Counted from the first letter of the stretch, positions 54,606 to 62,490 are shown. The stretch: 64,000 bases of DNA from JAJTFA01 sp051715425 (GCA_051715425.1 JBPXJS010000023.1:94154-158153), one strand, 5' to 3'. Numbers and translations: made by a program. The notes: generated from the sequence alone by a model not told the origin.

Positions 54606-55133
54606 ATGAAAAAAAACAAAAACGATATAGTCGATGATCTGCTGAAGATCGGCTTTATAGAACAGGATCATTCAGGTTTGCAGAGAGAACTTATGAATCA
54701 CTTACCTTCAGATATCAAAATGTCTGATAAACAAAAGCAGATGTTGTTTCAACGGCTAGCAGATCTGGAGGCGTTAAGCCTTGGCGCCTTGCTAAAACAA
54801 AAGATGGAAGCACTTAAACTTGATTTGTCGATTCTTAGCCATAAAGTATCTATCTCTATGGAAAAGCTATCACAGTTGATAGAAGATAACGCTGTCGCCT
54901 ATATTATACCGGCAGAAAAAATGTACCAGCTTTTAACCACGCTTAATTTATCCGTAGGACAAGCTAAACCAGCCATTCTTGTTACTTCTGCTTTACTGAA
55001 AAACAATAATAGCGTGAATGATTCACTTTTCTCAGACGAATCAGAAAACTATTTTTCAGAAGACTCAACAGAGGACCAAAATGACAATCATATTAATGCT
55101 TATCTGAATGAACTGGAGAAACTTGATGATTGA
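54606..55133 (+). CDS. HTH (XRE-like) protein, last gene of the Ubl operon
   Basis: A 175-residue cytoplasmic protein, not clearly recognised. The centre (about 58-125) resembles an XRE helix-turn-helix: LGALLKQKMEALKLDLSILS, HKVSISMEKLSQLIED, AEKMYQLLTTLNLSVGQAK. The N-terminal 55 residues are helical, the C-terminal 45 are acidic (SDESENYFSEDSTEDQNDN). Ten bases separate it from the sigma gene. By position it could be an anti-sigma factor, a repressor, or a target of the metallopeptidase encoded downstream. None of these is shown by the sequence. Confidence 0.6.
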   Translation: MKKNKNDIVDDLLKIGFIEQDHSGLQRELMNHLPSDIKMSDKQKQMLFQRLADLEALSLGALLKQKMEALKLDLSILSHKVSISMEKLSQLIEDNAVAYIIPAEKMYQLLTTLNLSVGQAKPAILVTSALLKNNNSVNDSLFSDESENYFSEDSTEDQNDNHINAYLNELEKLDD

Positions 55134-55212
55134 TTCAAATGGCTGTTTTGTTCATTTTTTTGGACGAAAATGCTATTTGATAGCCAGTTCATTACATTTT
55201 ATCGATATTTTT

Positions 55213-55245
55213 TTTGACAAATTACAAAGTGTTCATGTACTTTTA
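55213..55245 (+). promoter_or_regulatory. Promoter of the second defence-like unit
   Basis: TTTG (55213-55216), a 21-base spacer and TACTTTTA (55238-55245) match the Bacteroidota promoter except for the last base. It lies about 20 bases before the ATG at 55265 and 80 bases after the HTH gene, so a separate transcript is likely. Confidence 0.5.
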
Positions 55246-55264
55246 CTTTGTAAACAAAACCCTT

Positions 55265-55570
55265 ATGATATATTCTCACAACGTAGAAGATGATAAATTC
55301 AGCCTATTTACATTATTTGTAAAAAGTCTTCTCAGCGGTGAAAAGAAATACGAAGGTATTGTAAACCCTGTTCTTAAAGATGCTCATGAATTAGCTGTAA
55401 AGGAAAAGGATGTACAGGAAATTGACAAGGATAATTTTTCAATTATTATTTATTTAGAACGCAAGAATCCTGAATTCATAAAAAAGATCCAACCAGATCA
55501 TATTTCTGATGAAGAATACAAAACGGTATTATCTTTATTAGAGGATCATTCACAAGCAAGTTTTATATGA
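55265..55570 (+). CDS. Small hypothetical protein of the metallopeptidase unit
   Basis: A 101-residue protein from the ATG at 55265 (MIYSHNVEDDKFSLFTLFVK). An in-frame start at 55214 exists but lies on the promoter, so the shorter form is preferred. It is helical, charged and soluble (SLLSGEKKYEGIVNPVLKDA, HISDEEYKTVLSLLEDHS). No recognised domain. It ends five bases before the metallopeptidase gene and so is likely a co-expressed partner, possibly a regulator or substrate. Confidence 0.65.
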   Translation: MIYSHNVEDDKFSLFTLFVKSLLSGEKKYEGIVNPVLKDAHELAVKEKDVQEIDKDNFSIIIYLERKNPEFIKKIQPDHISDEEYKTVLSLLEDHSQASFI

Positions 55571-55574
55571 TAAG

Positions 55575-56768
55575 ATGAATGACCAACGATTACTTGACCT
55601 ACATTTTTCACAGCTAACAAAAGCGTGGAATAAATCCAAAAACAACAAATATTCTGACAGACAAAAAAAGTCTTATCAAAAGAAGTTGGAGCAACTTTAC
55701 GACAAGCTTGCGGAAGAAGATTTTTCTACCTTAACTGACCCTAATCAGATTGCAGCACGTTACAAAATAATCACCTTCTTTTTTAAAAGCCTTGAGTTTC
55801 TGGATTATAGTGTTATAAATCTTATTCCTTTTGAAATTGTTCAATGTCTTGAAATAGCCTTGAAGGAATGGAATACTAAAAAGGAAAACTACATCATCGT
55901 AACCTCTTTTTCGAATTATATGAATCATTTCAGCTTTGATTCATTAATTGCCCTAAATGACAGCTATCATAAACTTATCGAAGCAGTATATAGCATAAAG
56001 TTTGAGTCTAAGCTCATTCAAATAAACCTTCCCCGATTCTTGAGCCGAGACTATTTAGCTAATGTTGTTCTTTATCATGAGCTGGGACATTTTATAGATC
56101 GAAAAAACAATATCAGTCTCAATGGCTATCGTATGATTATGGATGACTTAGCTAACAACAAACTTGATGAGACCCAGATGAAGCAATTGGTGAAATATTT
56201 CCCACATTTTCTCTCTCATACGCAAATGATTATAGATAACTATAACGCGGGTAAAATACATCCTGAAATTCAATATCACATTGCGGAGTACTTCAGCGAT
56301 CTTTTTGCTTCACAGTATATCGATGAGTGTTCCAGCTACTATTTAGAATATATTACACAGAAATCTCCCAATAAGACTACAAAACATCCATCAACAACAA
56401 ATAGGGTTGAAATGGTAAGTTCGTTTATCAATAGTGAATATCATTATGTTCTGAAGCTTATAATGGATGCGACAACAGCAATGACTGGGAATGAGCTTAA
56501 AGTCCGATATAAATCATTTGAGTCCGAAGATTTTATCAATCTAATTCCTGTAGAGATAAAAAGCGAGGAGGAGCTTCACTACCTGTTTGTGTATGGTTGG
56601 AAAATGTGGTTAAATGAATATTCCAAGTTTAAACCTCATAATGGAATGAGCTGGGACCTGAAGCCATCAAAGGTCTATGAAATCATCAATAATCTTATCG
56701 AGAAATCTATCGGAAATTACATAGTCAAGTCTCATTGGGATAAAGTTCAACAGAATGTATCTGCATAA
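55575..56768 (+). CDS. HEXXH metallopeptidase-like protein
   Basis: A 397-residue soluble protein of unknown family. It has a classic zinc motif VVLYHELGHFID (His168, Glu169, His172) and, 66 residues on, EYFSDLFASQYID (Glu238, Asp242), the ExxxD glutamate ligand of gluzincins, so the site is complete. The first 150 residues and the last 140 are mostly helical and match nothing I know. It lies between a small protein and a dCTP deaminase-like gene; the overlap with the latter is 14 bases. A protease next to an HTH gene recalls ImmA/IrrE-repressor pairs, but this protein is longer and different in sequence. Confidence 0.75.
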   Translation: MNDQRLLDLHFSQLTKAWNKSKNNKYSDRQKKSYQKKLEQLYDKLAEEDFSTLTDPNQIAARYKIITFFFKSLEFLDYSVINLIPFEIVQCLEIALKEWNTKKENYIIVTSFSNYMNHFSFDSLIALNDSYHKLIEAVYSIKFESKLIQINLPRFLSRDYLANVVLYHELGHFIDRKNNISLNGYRMIMDDLANNKLDETQMKQLVKYFPHFLSHTQMIIDNYNAGKIHPEIQYHIAEYFSDLFASQYIDECSSYYLEYITQKSPNKTTKHPSTTNRVEMVSSFINSEYHYVLKLIMDATTAMTGNELKVRYKSFESEDFINLIPVEIKSEEELHYLFVYGWKMWLNEYSKFKPHNGMSWDLKPSKVYEIINNLIEKSIGNYIVKSHWDKVQQNVSA

Positions 56769-57426
56769 ACAAGAAATACAAAATTTGCTCAATCGGGAAA
56801 GAGACAGGCTGATCATCAGGCCGCTACTGGAACAGTCTCAAGTCAAAGATGTGACTATAGATCTTCGTCTTGGTTATGATTTTCTTGTTTCTATACAAGG
56901 TAGAGAATCATCAATCGATGCTTCATTAAATGATGATAACAAGCACCCCATTGACAGTTTTTTCCAAGAAACCAGACGTAGAATTGGAGACACATTTCTG
57001 CTACATCCCAACCAGACAGTATTAGCATCTAGCCTTGAATATCTTAAAATACCTCAAGACATCTATGTTTCGCTAAATATGCGCAGCTCTTACTCAAGGC
57101 TGGGTCTGAGCATCTCTACTATTATCCAGCCTGGTTATTGTGGTTGTGCTTCACTTGAATTAACCAATGCGAACAAAAACCCTATTAAACTTACAGTCGG
57201 GGCTGCTATTTTTCAAATAAGTCTAATTCAACTTTCAACAAGCTTAAATTATTTCAGCGAAGAGCGAAAATATGTCTGCAGCGTGAAGCCCGAAGTATCC
57301 GCAGCGATTAAAGACCAGGATAAAATTGTTCTAAACACTCTTTGGAAAAGCATGAATCATATTCCTGAAGACAAAACGACTCCTCACCAAGAAGAGCCTA
57401 AAGACCCTACTCAAACAGCCTCTTGA
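56755..57426 (+). CDS. dCTP deaminase/dUTPase-fold protein
   Basis: A 223-residue protein of the dCTP deaminase and dUTPase superfamily: VTIDLRLGYDFLVS near 33, LHPNQTVLASSLEYLKIPQD, the signature LNMRSSYSRLGLS (Arg110, Ser111-112, Arg115), IQPGYCGCASLELTN with Glu135 at the place of the catalytic Glu of dCTP deaminase, and LTVGAAIFQISL. The segment between RLGL and PG is shorter than in E. coli Dcd. The last 45 residues are a polar tail (DKTTPHQEEPKDPTQT). It differs from the housekeeping dut at 15498. dCTP deaminases have been described as phage-defence effectors that drain dCTP; the locus context fits, but activity is not proved. Confidence 0.8.
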   Translation: MYLHKQEIQNLLNRERDRLIIRPLLEQSQVKDVTIDLRLGYDFLVSIQGRESSIDASLNDDNKHPIDSFFQETRRRIGDTFLLHPNQTVLASSLEYLKIPQDIYVSLNMRSSYSRLGLSISTIIQPGYCGCASLELTNANKNPIKLTVGAAIFQISLIQLSTSLNYFSEERKYVCSVKPEVSAAIKDQDKIVLNTLWKSMNHIPEDKTTPHQEEPKDPTQTAS

Positions 57427-57463
57427 CCCCTATCTGATTTCAGTTTTTTTCTTTCGACCCCCT

Positions 57464-57550
57464 CGTTCTCGCGCATTTGTAATGCGTGAGAGGGATAATA
57501 ATACATCCCAGAAACTCCCATAACAGCATCAATACAAAACCACATCAATA
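57464..57550 (+). repeat. Hairpin repeat A (matches 63055-63141)
   Basis: An 87-base block that matches copy B with three mismatches by hand alignment. It begins with a hairpin CTCGCGCATT-TGT-AATGCGTGAG (57468-57490, one G-U pair) and continues GATAATAATACATCCCAGAA to ACACATCAATA-type sequence. A second conserved block follows at 57586-57617, TTTGGATATTTACC ... GCAACATTTA, with the same internal spacing in copy B. It sits just before the CrtA-like gene. Confidence 0.88.
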
Positions 57551-57585
57551 CCAACAAACCATTTGAAAACAGCTAACATCACCCA

Positions 57586-57617
57586 TTTGGATATTTACCA
57601 TTTTATCGCAACATTTA
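57586..57617 (+). promoter_or_regulatory. Promoter-like block conserved in repeats A, B and C
   Basis: TTTGG, then 17 bases, then GCAACATTTA, 30 bases before the CrtA-like start codon. The same order and spacing occur at 63179-63210; a looser version is at 62456-62487. The TTTG is a plausible -33 element; a clear TAnnTTTG is missing. Confidence 0.45.
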
Positions 57618-57646
57618 CCAGCTAACAATCGGAATGCCCTACACAC

Positions 57647-58354
57647 ATGAGTGTATTCACTTACCACTTAGTAAAAACCTCTTATCTATCCGCTCTCGGG
57701 GCTATTCTTTTCCCTCCCAAACCAGAAAACACTCCAGGTTTAATACATGCTGAGTGTATGTCGGCCATGACTTTAGGGGCACCGGTTTTTTCGCCAAAGA
57801 GAATTCTCTTACGTGAGGTTGTTGTTTTTGCGCAATGGGAAAACGAAGCATCAATTGACAACTTTCTGGCACGTGATAAATTCGGTAAAACTCTTGCAAA
57901 AGGTTGGCACTGCCGTTTAATATTTATCAGACAATGGGGTAAACTCTCCTCGTTTACATTCCCGGATATTGGTATTCCTTTTGATGAACCCGACTCCCCG
58001 GTTGTTGCAGTAACCATAGCACGAATGAGATTGCCGCAGGTTCCAAGATTTATTCAATGGGGGCGACCGGTAGAAAAACTGGTTCGCGATCACCCCGGAA
58101 CCATCTTGTCTTTGGCATCCATAAGGTTTCCCCGCACTGTTTCTACTTTCTCTATCTGGAAAACACAAAAAGAAATGACAGATATGGTTCAGGGCCATAG
58201 CACGGTACCTCAACCCAAAAGGCATATTGAGGCAATGAAAGAAAGAGATAGAAAAGATTTTCATTTCGAATTTACCACCTTGCGATTCAAGCCCATTTCT
58301 GAATTTGGTAAATGGAAAGGTCGTTCCAACTTTATCTCCCATTTAAATAAGTAA
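57647..58354 (+). CDS. CrtA-like (spheroidene monooxygenase family) protein
   Basis: A 235-residue protein of the CrtA family. Conserved segments are SIRFPRTVSTFSIWKTQKEM (158-177), MVQGHST, HIEAMKERDRKDFHFEFTTL and RFKPISEFGKWKG. CrtA of purple bacteria is a heme-dependent oxygenase of carotenoids, but no other carotenoid gene is in the window, so the substrate may differ. No signal peptide. The next gene starts eight bases on and probably works with it. It follows repeat A. Confidence 0.82.
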   Translation: MSVFTYHLVKTSYLSALGAILFPPKPENTPGLIHAECMSAMTLGAPVFSPKRILLREVVVFAQWENEASIDNFLARDKFGKTLAKGWHCRLIFIRQWGKLSSFTFPDIGIPFDEPDSPVVAVTIARMRLPQVPRFIQWGRPVEKLVRDHPGTILSLASIRFPRTVSTFSIWKTQKEMTDMVQGHSTVPQPKRHIEAMKERDRKDFHFEFTTLRFKPISEFGKWKGRSNFISHLNK

Positions 58355-58361
58355 ATTTGAA

Positions 58362-59222
58362 ATGTGGTTAGCCAATACCATGCAGGTGTTTCAGGATTGG
58401 TTTACCCAACAATGGGTAATCATTTGCGGTAAAAAAATTATTCCTGAAGATGTTCCCTGGCTTATCGGCCCTTTTGGCAACTTAAATGGCATTGGCGAAG
58501 ATTTCATCTTTCAACTGGCCCAAAAGGAAAACTTAATCATAGAAAGAAACGGAAAGTCAACAGGTTTGCTCTCTTCCATTAGTCAGCTAAATCTTTCAGA
58601 AGAAGAGATATCGGTTTTGTCGCAGCAGGTAATCAGGTTTTATGAGAACACGGCTAATTACAAGTTAAGTTTAACCTTTAAATGGAATCCCCTTTTTATT
58701 GGGTTTGGTGTATTGGTAAACCGATTGTTCAGCAAAAGAATAAACCAGTTAAATATTCCAACAAGAAAAATAAAAAACCCGGAATTTTTAACAAGTGAAA
58801 TAATCACCCTTCAAGATCCCCAAACCAACCAGGTTAAATACAGGATATGGTTACGGTCTTTTAAATCAACAGGTCAGGTAATCTATTCCGGTGTGTATGG
58901 TACGTGCAAGCTACCATCCGGTAAAACCTGCGTAAAGGCCGTATTTCCTTTACCCAATGGCAACGCAACGGTTATCATGTCTCCCGGTATTGGTGCAGAT
59001 GGTTCCCTCACCCTCGACTCATCCGGAAAGAAATTTGGCGATGCGGGTTTTTATTTTTTGTTAACCGATTCAAAGGGAAATTATTGGGCTCATTATATAA
59101 GATCTTTTCGCGACAGATTAACAATTGGGGTTAAAAACGAAACCCTTTTGGCTACACAAACACTAACACTTTGGCATCAACGTGTACTTGAGTTTACATA
59201 CCGCATGGAAGAAAAAAGGTAA
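58362..59222 (+). CDS. Hypothetical protein next to the CrtA-like gene
   Basis: A 286-residue protein I do not recognise. No signal peptide. The N-terminal half has GPFGNLNGIGEDFIFQLAQ and a helical part ending IRFYENTANYKLSLTFKWN; the C-terminal half is beta-rich (KYRIWLRSFKSTGQVIYSGV, ATVIMSPGIGADGSLTLDSS, KFGDAGFYFLLTDSKGNYWA). Eight bases separate it from the CrtA-like stop. It could be a partner or substrate-binding protein of that enzyme, an inference from position alone. Confidence 0.65.
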   Translation: MWLANTMQVFQDWFTQQWVIICGKKIIPEDVPWLIGPFGNLNGIGEDFIFQLAQKENLIIERNGKSTGLLSSISQLNLSEEEISVLSQQVIRFYENTANYKLSLTFKWNPLFIGFGVLVNRLFSKRINQLNIPTRKIKNPEFLTSEIITLQDPQTNQVKYRIWLRSFKSTGQVIYSGVYGTCKLPSGKTCVKAVFPLPNGNATVIMSPGIGADGSLTLDSSGKKFGDAGFYFLLTDSKGNYWAHYIRSFRDRLTIGVKNETLLATQTLTLWHQRVLEFTYRMEEKR

Positions 59223-59438
59223 TCCCGGGAACGTATTTAGTTCGTTAAAATTTAGGTTGCAACAAACAGCGCTAATTCTAAAAAAACAGTTGCAGCTACA
59301 GGCATTTCCCAAAACCATTGTTTACCTTCGGTTTCAGATGATCATTGGTTTGTTTTACCCGCAGAAATGGCCGTTCTGCGTGGTACGGGAGATGGGCGAT
59401 ACCTCGTTAAAAGTAGCTCATACTTTAATTTTATAACA
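59223..59438 (+). other. Intergenic region with a coding-like remnant
   Basis: No complete gene. One frame open from just after a TAG near 59252 reads SKKTVAATGISQNHCLPSVS, then DDHWFVLPAEMAVLRGTGDG, in phase with the gene at 59439 but with no ATG before 59367. It may be the upstream part of a longer ancestral gene or an unrelated remnant. It is composition-like coding sequence, which is why it is noted. Confidence 0.35.
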
Positions 59439-59912
59439 ATGAAAACACAAATTTTTATGAAGAGAGCTGTACTTACAGTTGTTTTTCTTTTTGCTTTTTT
59501 TGATGGATTCTCAGGATATCCGGTTATCAGAAGAACCACAGAGGGTGGCCTGTTTGGCTATTATAACTATACACATCGTGCTGTTGTTCCTTACATAAAT
59601 GATGAAGGTAAAACGGCAAATGGTGTTGTTATCGATTGTTGTGGTGCGGGTTTAACCAGATGTCCAAAAGCTATTCCAAGGCTAGACCCGCCTGTAGCAG
59701 GAGAACCGGATGAAGTAGATGCCACTTATGCGAATGACCTGGTAGAGTATGCCGATGTGCAAATGGAGGCAGGAGTTATGCAAGGTTCTCGTTCGGTAAC
59801 TGTTAGGGTGCAAGGCGAAAGTTTTTACCGAAAATATGTGCTTACCTGGGTAACTTCGAATGATGGTGTTACAGTTACAGAGGTAAATCGTTCCAATATA
59901 AACATGAATTGA
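59439..59912 (+). CDS. Small secreted hypothetical protein
   Basis: A 157-residue protein from ATG at 59439 with a signal-like N-terminus (AVLTVVFLFAFFDGFSGY); another start at 59457 is six codons in. The mature part has two adjacent cysteines in VVIDCCGAGLTRC, an acidic Pro-rich segment (PPVAGEPDEVDATY) and a beta-rich end (SVTVRVQGESFYRKYVLTWV). No recognised domain. The frame stays open upstream, which leaves the start uncertain. A strong hairpin follows the stop codon. Confidence 0.6.
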   Translation: MKTQIFMKRAVLTVVFLFAFFDGFSGYPVIRRTTEGGLFGYYNYTHRAVVPYINDEGKTANGVVIDCCGAGLTRCPKAIPRLDPPVAGEPDEVDATYANDLVEYADVQMEAGVMQGSRSVTVRVQGESFYRKYVLTWVTSNDGVTVTEVNRSNINMN

Positions 59913-59933
59913 TTTAATTGTTTTTCTTAATCA

Positions 59934-59969
59934 ATACCCTATTACCCACCAGGTAATAGGGTATCATCT
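59934..59969 (+). terminator. Terminator-like hairpin
   Basis: ATACCCTATTACC (59934-59946) and GGTAATAGGGTAT (59952-59964) form a perfect 13-pair stem with loop CACCA, followed by CATCTTTTTG. It lies 22 bases after the preceding stop codon. Confidence 0.8.
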
Positions 59970-59976
59970 TTTTGTT

Positions 59977-61233
59977 ATGAAATATTTTTTAGGCCTTACC
60001 TTGTTTTTTTTCGTCAAGCATGTATCAGGACAAACGGAGTACTTTCGAAGTTATTTACAATTCGATACCATTATAAATTTGGAATTAGACTATAAACCAC
60101 AGCGGTTTAGTGTTGGGTTCGATTTTAATATCATAGATGGGAATTTATATACTGCCGGGGCAAACGCAGCTACCAATTATGATTTTGCAATTTCAATTTA
60201 TGACCCGGCTACGTACAGATTGAAAAACAACTTCAGGTTGCCAAACAAGTATAGTACATCATTAAGGGAGGGCTTACAAAGCTTTGATGTGAAAGGAAAT
60301 ATTTTTGCTATACTATCCTTTTATGGTTGGCAAATTTATACGGTATCAGACAAGGATACTCATCTGATATGTAACTATGAAATTAACCTGAGAAAGGAGT
60401 CAAAAAACTCATTTACCGAAATTAAAATTATAAACGACTCCATAATTTGTTTGGCAAGAGCCAGGTATATGGGCAGACTTAAACAGAATGAAACAGTACA
60501 GGTAATGTTTTATAATTTCAGGAAGAAAAAGGAGGTAAAACGAGTTACGCTTGAACTCAATATGCCTGAGTTATCTTATTTTGGGCCAAACAAACGGATA
60601 TCATTTACTGATGATGGGTGTTATATTGCAGATTTTGACAAATACCACATTACTCATGTTAAATGGAATGGAGAAAGCACCAAGGTAATTGAAACTGACA
60701 CTTTCCCTGTTCATAAAGGATTGTATGAAAAACTACCAAAAGCCCGTCTGGAATCAAGATCTGGCAATAATGCAGGTCCAATTCTTAATTTGATTTCACC
60801 TTATTATGAAGACAGCATGTTTATCATGAGTGATATCAGCCATATTGGAGATTCCGTTTTTTTTGTACGATATATCATGCCTAAGTCTGGTCAAACAACA
60901 GATACATTATTCATGAATAATTACATTGATGTGTGGATTAAGGAGAAAACAGGATTTTTTAAATCAAGAACCCTATTCGACCCGATGGAGTATGAGGATC
61001 TGGTTAATAAAACCGGAATTTATACCAAAGATTTTTATTATTGGTCAACACTTGGCATGCCTTACAAGATAATAGGAAATAAAATTCTTTTCATGAATTG
61101 GGCGTCTGGTCTCTACCCAATAGGGGAAAACAAGATTACGTTTGTAAAAAAAGAAAAGCAATATTTAGCAACACATTCCGCCATTCCTGTTTTAATTATT
61201 TATGAGATTAAAAAATCTGCTTTTACTCGTTAG
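59977..61233 (+). CDS. Secreted hypothetical protein (propeller-like)
   Basis: A 418-residue protein with signal peptide (FLGLTLFFFVKHVSGQ). The remainder is a series of short beta motifs, e.g. FSVGFDFNIIDGNLYTAG, NIFAILSFYGWQIYTVSDKD, NDSIICLARARYMGRL, DSMFIMSDISHIGDSVFFV. This is the pattern of a six-bladed beta-propeller such as the 6-bladed proteins common in Bacteroidota, but no signature decides it. It overlaps the next gene by 32 bases and is probably co-transcribed with it. Confidence 0.65.
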   Translation: MKYFLGLTLFFFVKHVSGQTEYFRSYLQFDTIINLELDYKPQRFSVGFDFNIIDGNLYTAGANAATNYDFAISIYDPATYRLKNNFRLPNKYSTSLREGLQSFDVKGNIFAILSFYGWQIYTVSDKDTHLICNYEINLRKESKNSFTEIKIINDSIICLARARYMGRLKQNETVQVMFYNFRKKKEVKRVTLELNMPELSYFGPNKRISFTDDGCYIADFDKYHITHVKWNGESTKVIETDTFPVHKGLYEKLPKARLESRSGNNAGPILNLISPYYEDSMFIMSDISHIGDSVFFVRYIMPKSGQTTDTLFMNNYIDVWIKEKTGFFKSRTLFDPMEYEDLVNKTGIYTKDFYYWSTLGMPYKIIGNKILFMNWASGLYPIGENKITFVKKEKQYLATHSAIPVLIIYEIKKSAFTR

Positions 61234-61765
61234 TGTGTTTTCCTTTTTACAGGGAAAATGTCAGGCGCTTTTTGAAAAAAGCACGGACAGTGTGGGGGTA
61301 ATGGATTTTATGAATAATAGCGTTAGCCTTCGGCTGTATTCACAGGATTCGGACATGTTTGTTGTTTTCATAAGTGCCAACCAATGCAAAGGGTGCAGTG
61401 AAAAACTGGTATCATCTGTTAGCAACTATGCAAGTAAGAAAGCAGCCCGTGCTAATATTTTAATGAGGGTTGGAAATAACCCACTAGCCAGAAGGCAACA
61501 AATGGATGCCATAAGCCCATTTGATATTTATAAACAATTTGGAGCCACTTATTTTGATACAGAAAACGATTCCATTATCGGAGTAGAGCCGGCAGCAAGA
61601 ATAAGAGGGAATTTTAAAAAAATGGGCATTGTACGAACACCCGCTTTGCTGTTTATTCCTAAAGACATAAGCAAGCCATCCGCATTCTATCGTTTTGATG
61701 ATTTGTTTCATGAAAGATCATTGAAGCTAAAAAGGAATATAAGTAAGCAATTAATGATTGAATAG
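61202..61765 (+). CDS. Secreted thioredoxin-like protein
   Basis: A 187-residue protein with signal peptide (LLLLVSVFSFLQG) and a thioredoxin-like order: SQDSDMFVVFISANQCKGC with a CxxC at Cys62-Cys65, then AARANILMRVGNNPLARRQ and a cis-Pro-like GIVRTPALLFIPK. Likely a periplasmic redox or disulfide protein. It starts inside the preceding propeller-like gene, which suggests a joint role. The short region between strand and helix differs from TlpA/ResA, so the class is uncertain. Confidence 0.68.
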   Translation: MRLKNLLLLVSVFSFLQGKCQALFEKSTDSVGVMDFMNNSVSLRLYSQDSDMFVVFISANQCKGCSEKLVSSVSNYASKKAARANILMRVGNNPLARRQQMDAISPFDIYKQFGATYFDTENDSIIGVEPAARIRGNFKKMGIVRTPALLFIPKDISKPSAFYRFDDLFHERSLKLKRNISKQLMIE

Positions 61766-62077
61766 GCTATTCACAACCTGAACCGAATGAGAGTAAAACT
61801 CATCGTTCCCATGCAACCTGCAAGCGGGAAAAGAATGGTATCTGTTCACCATCCATAATCTTTTAACCAAGTAGTACTGTTGTTTTATCAATAAGCATAA
61901 AACATCATTTCTTTATCCTAATTAAGAGATAAACGAACCAATCCTGTATTCCCAAAAATAAATTTGGCATATAAACGAATGGTGCTGTTTTAGGAGATGC
62001 TGTTACCCCATACATTCAATATTTGAAAGGTTAATTAATGGCCTTAAAACAACCAATTATAAACGCTCCGGTGCCAT
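61766..62077. other. Intergenic region, no gene seen
   Basis: About 310 bases, AT-rich, without a credible reading frame longer than 20 codons. A weak hairpin AATGAGAGTAAAACTCAT near 61786 is the only structure noticed. It should carry the promoter of the HTH gene at 62078. Confidence 0.5.
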
Positions 62078-62299
62078 ATGGAACTATGTAATAGGATAAG
62101 AAAGATCAGAGAATGCTACGGGTTAACTCAGGAGGAAGTTGCATTCCGGTGTGATATATCTCCATCAGCATATGGGCAAATGGAAAGAAATGCCGGTAAA
62201 GCAAAATTTGAAACCATTATAAAAATTGCCTTAGCTATTGGTGTTTCACCAAGTTTTTTAGTTGACATTAAAAACGAAGCTTTACGTGAAAACAAATAA
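62078..62299 (+). CDS. Small XRE-family HTH regulator
   Basis: A 73-residue protein that is almost only a Cro/C1-type HTH: IRKIRECYGLTQEEVAFRCD, ISPSAYGQMERNAGKAKFET and IIKIALAIGVSPSFLVDI. Helices 2 and 3 are well kept, including the Q at the start of the recognition region. No effector domain follows. It probably regulates nearby genes. It is isolated, with about 310 bases before and 230 after. Confidence 0.85.
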   Translation: MELCNRIRKIRECYGLTQEEVAFRCDISPSAYGQMERNAGKAKFETIIKIALAIGVSPSFLVDIKNEALRENK

Positions 62300-62335
62300 C
62301 AGGTTATAGCTTGTTTTATGGTAAAAATAAGCACC

Positions 62336-62490
62336 CCGTCCTCTCGCATTCTGTAAACAGGACAGGTCTTGCCAGGCGTGAGAGAAGTAGTAATACGTGT
62401 TTGAAATTATTATCTGCATCCTGGTTGAATATTCGAAAATCCATTCCATCGAACATTTGGATTTGTCCAGTTTTATGCGAACCTTTATAC
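62336..62490 (+). repeat. Hairpin repeat C (diverged copy)
   Basis: A looser relative of repeats A and B: CCTCTCGCATTCTGTAA, then about 20 inserted bases, then GGCGTGAGAG and AGTAGTAATACG, and after about 60 bases CATTTGGATTTGTCC and GCGAACCTTTATA (62456-62487). Order and spacing match A and B, with an expanded hairpin loop. It precedes the secreted gene at 62528. Confidence 0.6.

Noticed and set aside
57464..57550. Repeat A read as a CRISPR repeat or an integron attC site
   Set aside because: Copies are single and kilobases apart with genes between, not regularly spaced; no attC-type core sites and no integrase are visible.
59182..59436. An 84-codon frame after the 286-residue gene
   Set aside because: It overlaps the end of the real gene and the next gene's leader, has an unlikely composition and no start signal.
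62041..62091. A 17-codon frame just before the HTH gene as a leader peptide
   Set aside because: Too short, no codon repetition typical of attenuation, and it overlaps the HTH start by chance in an AT-rich region.
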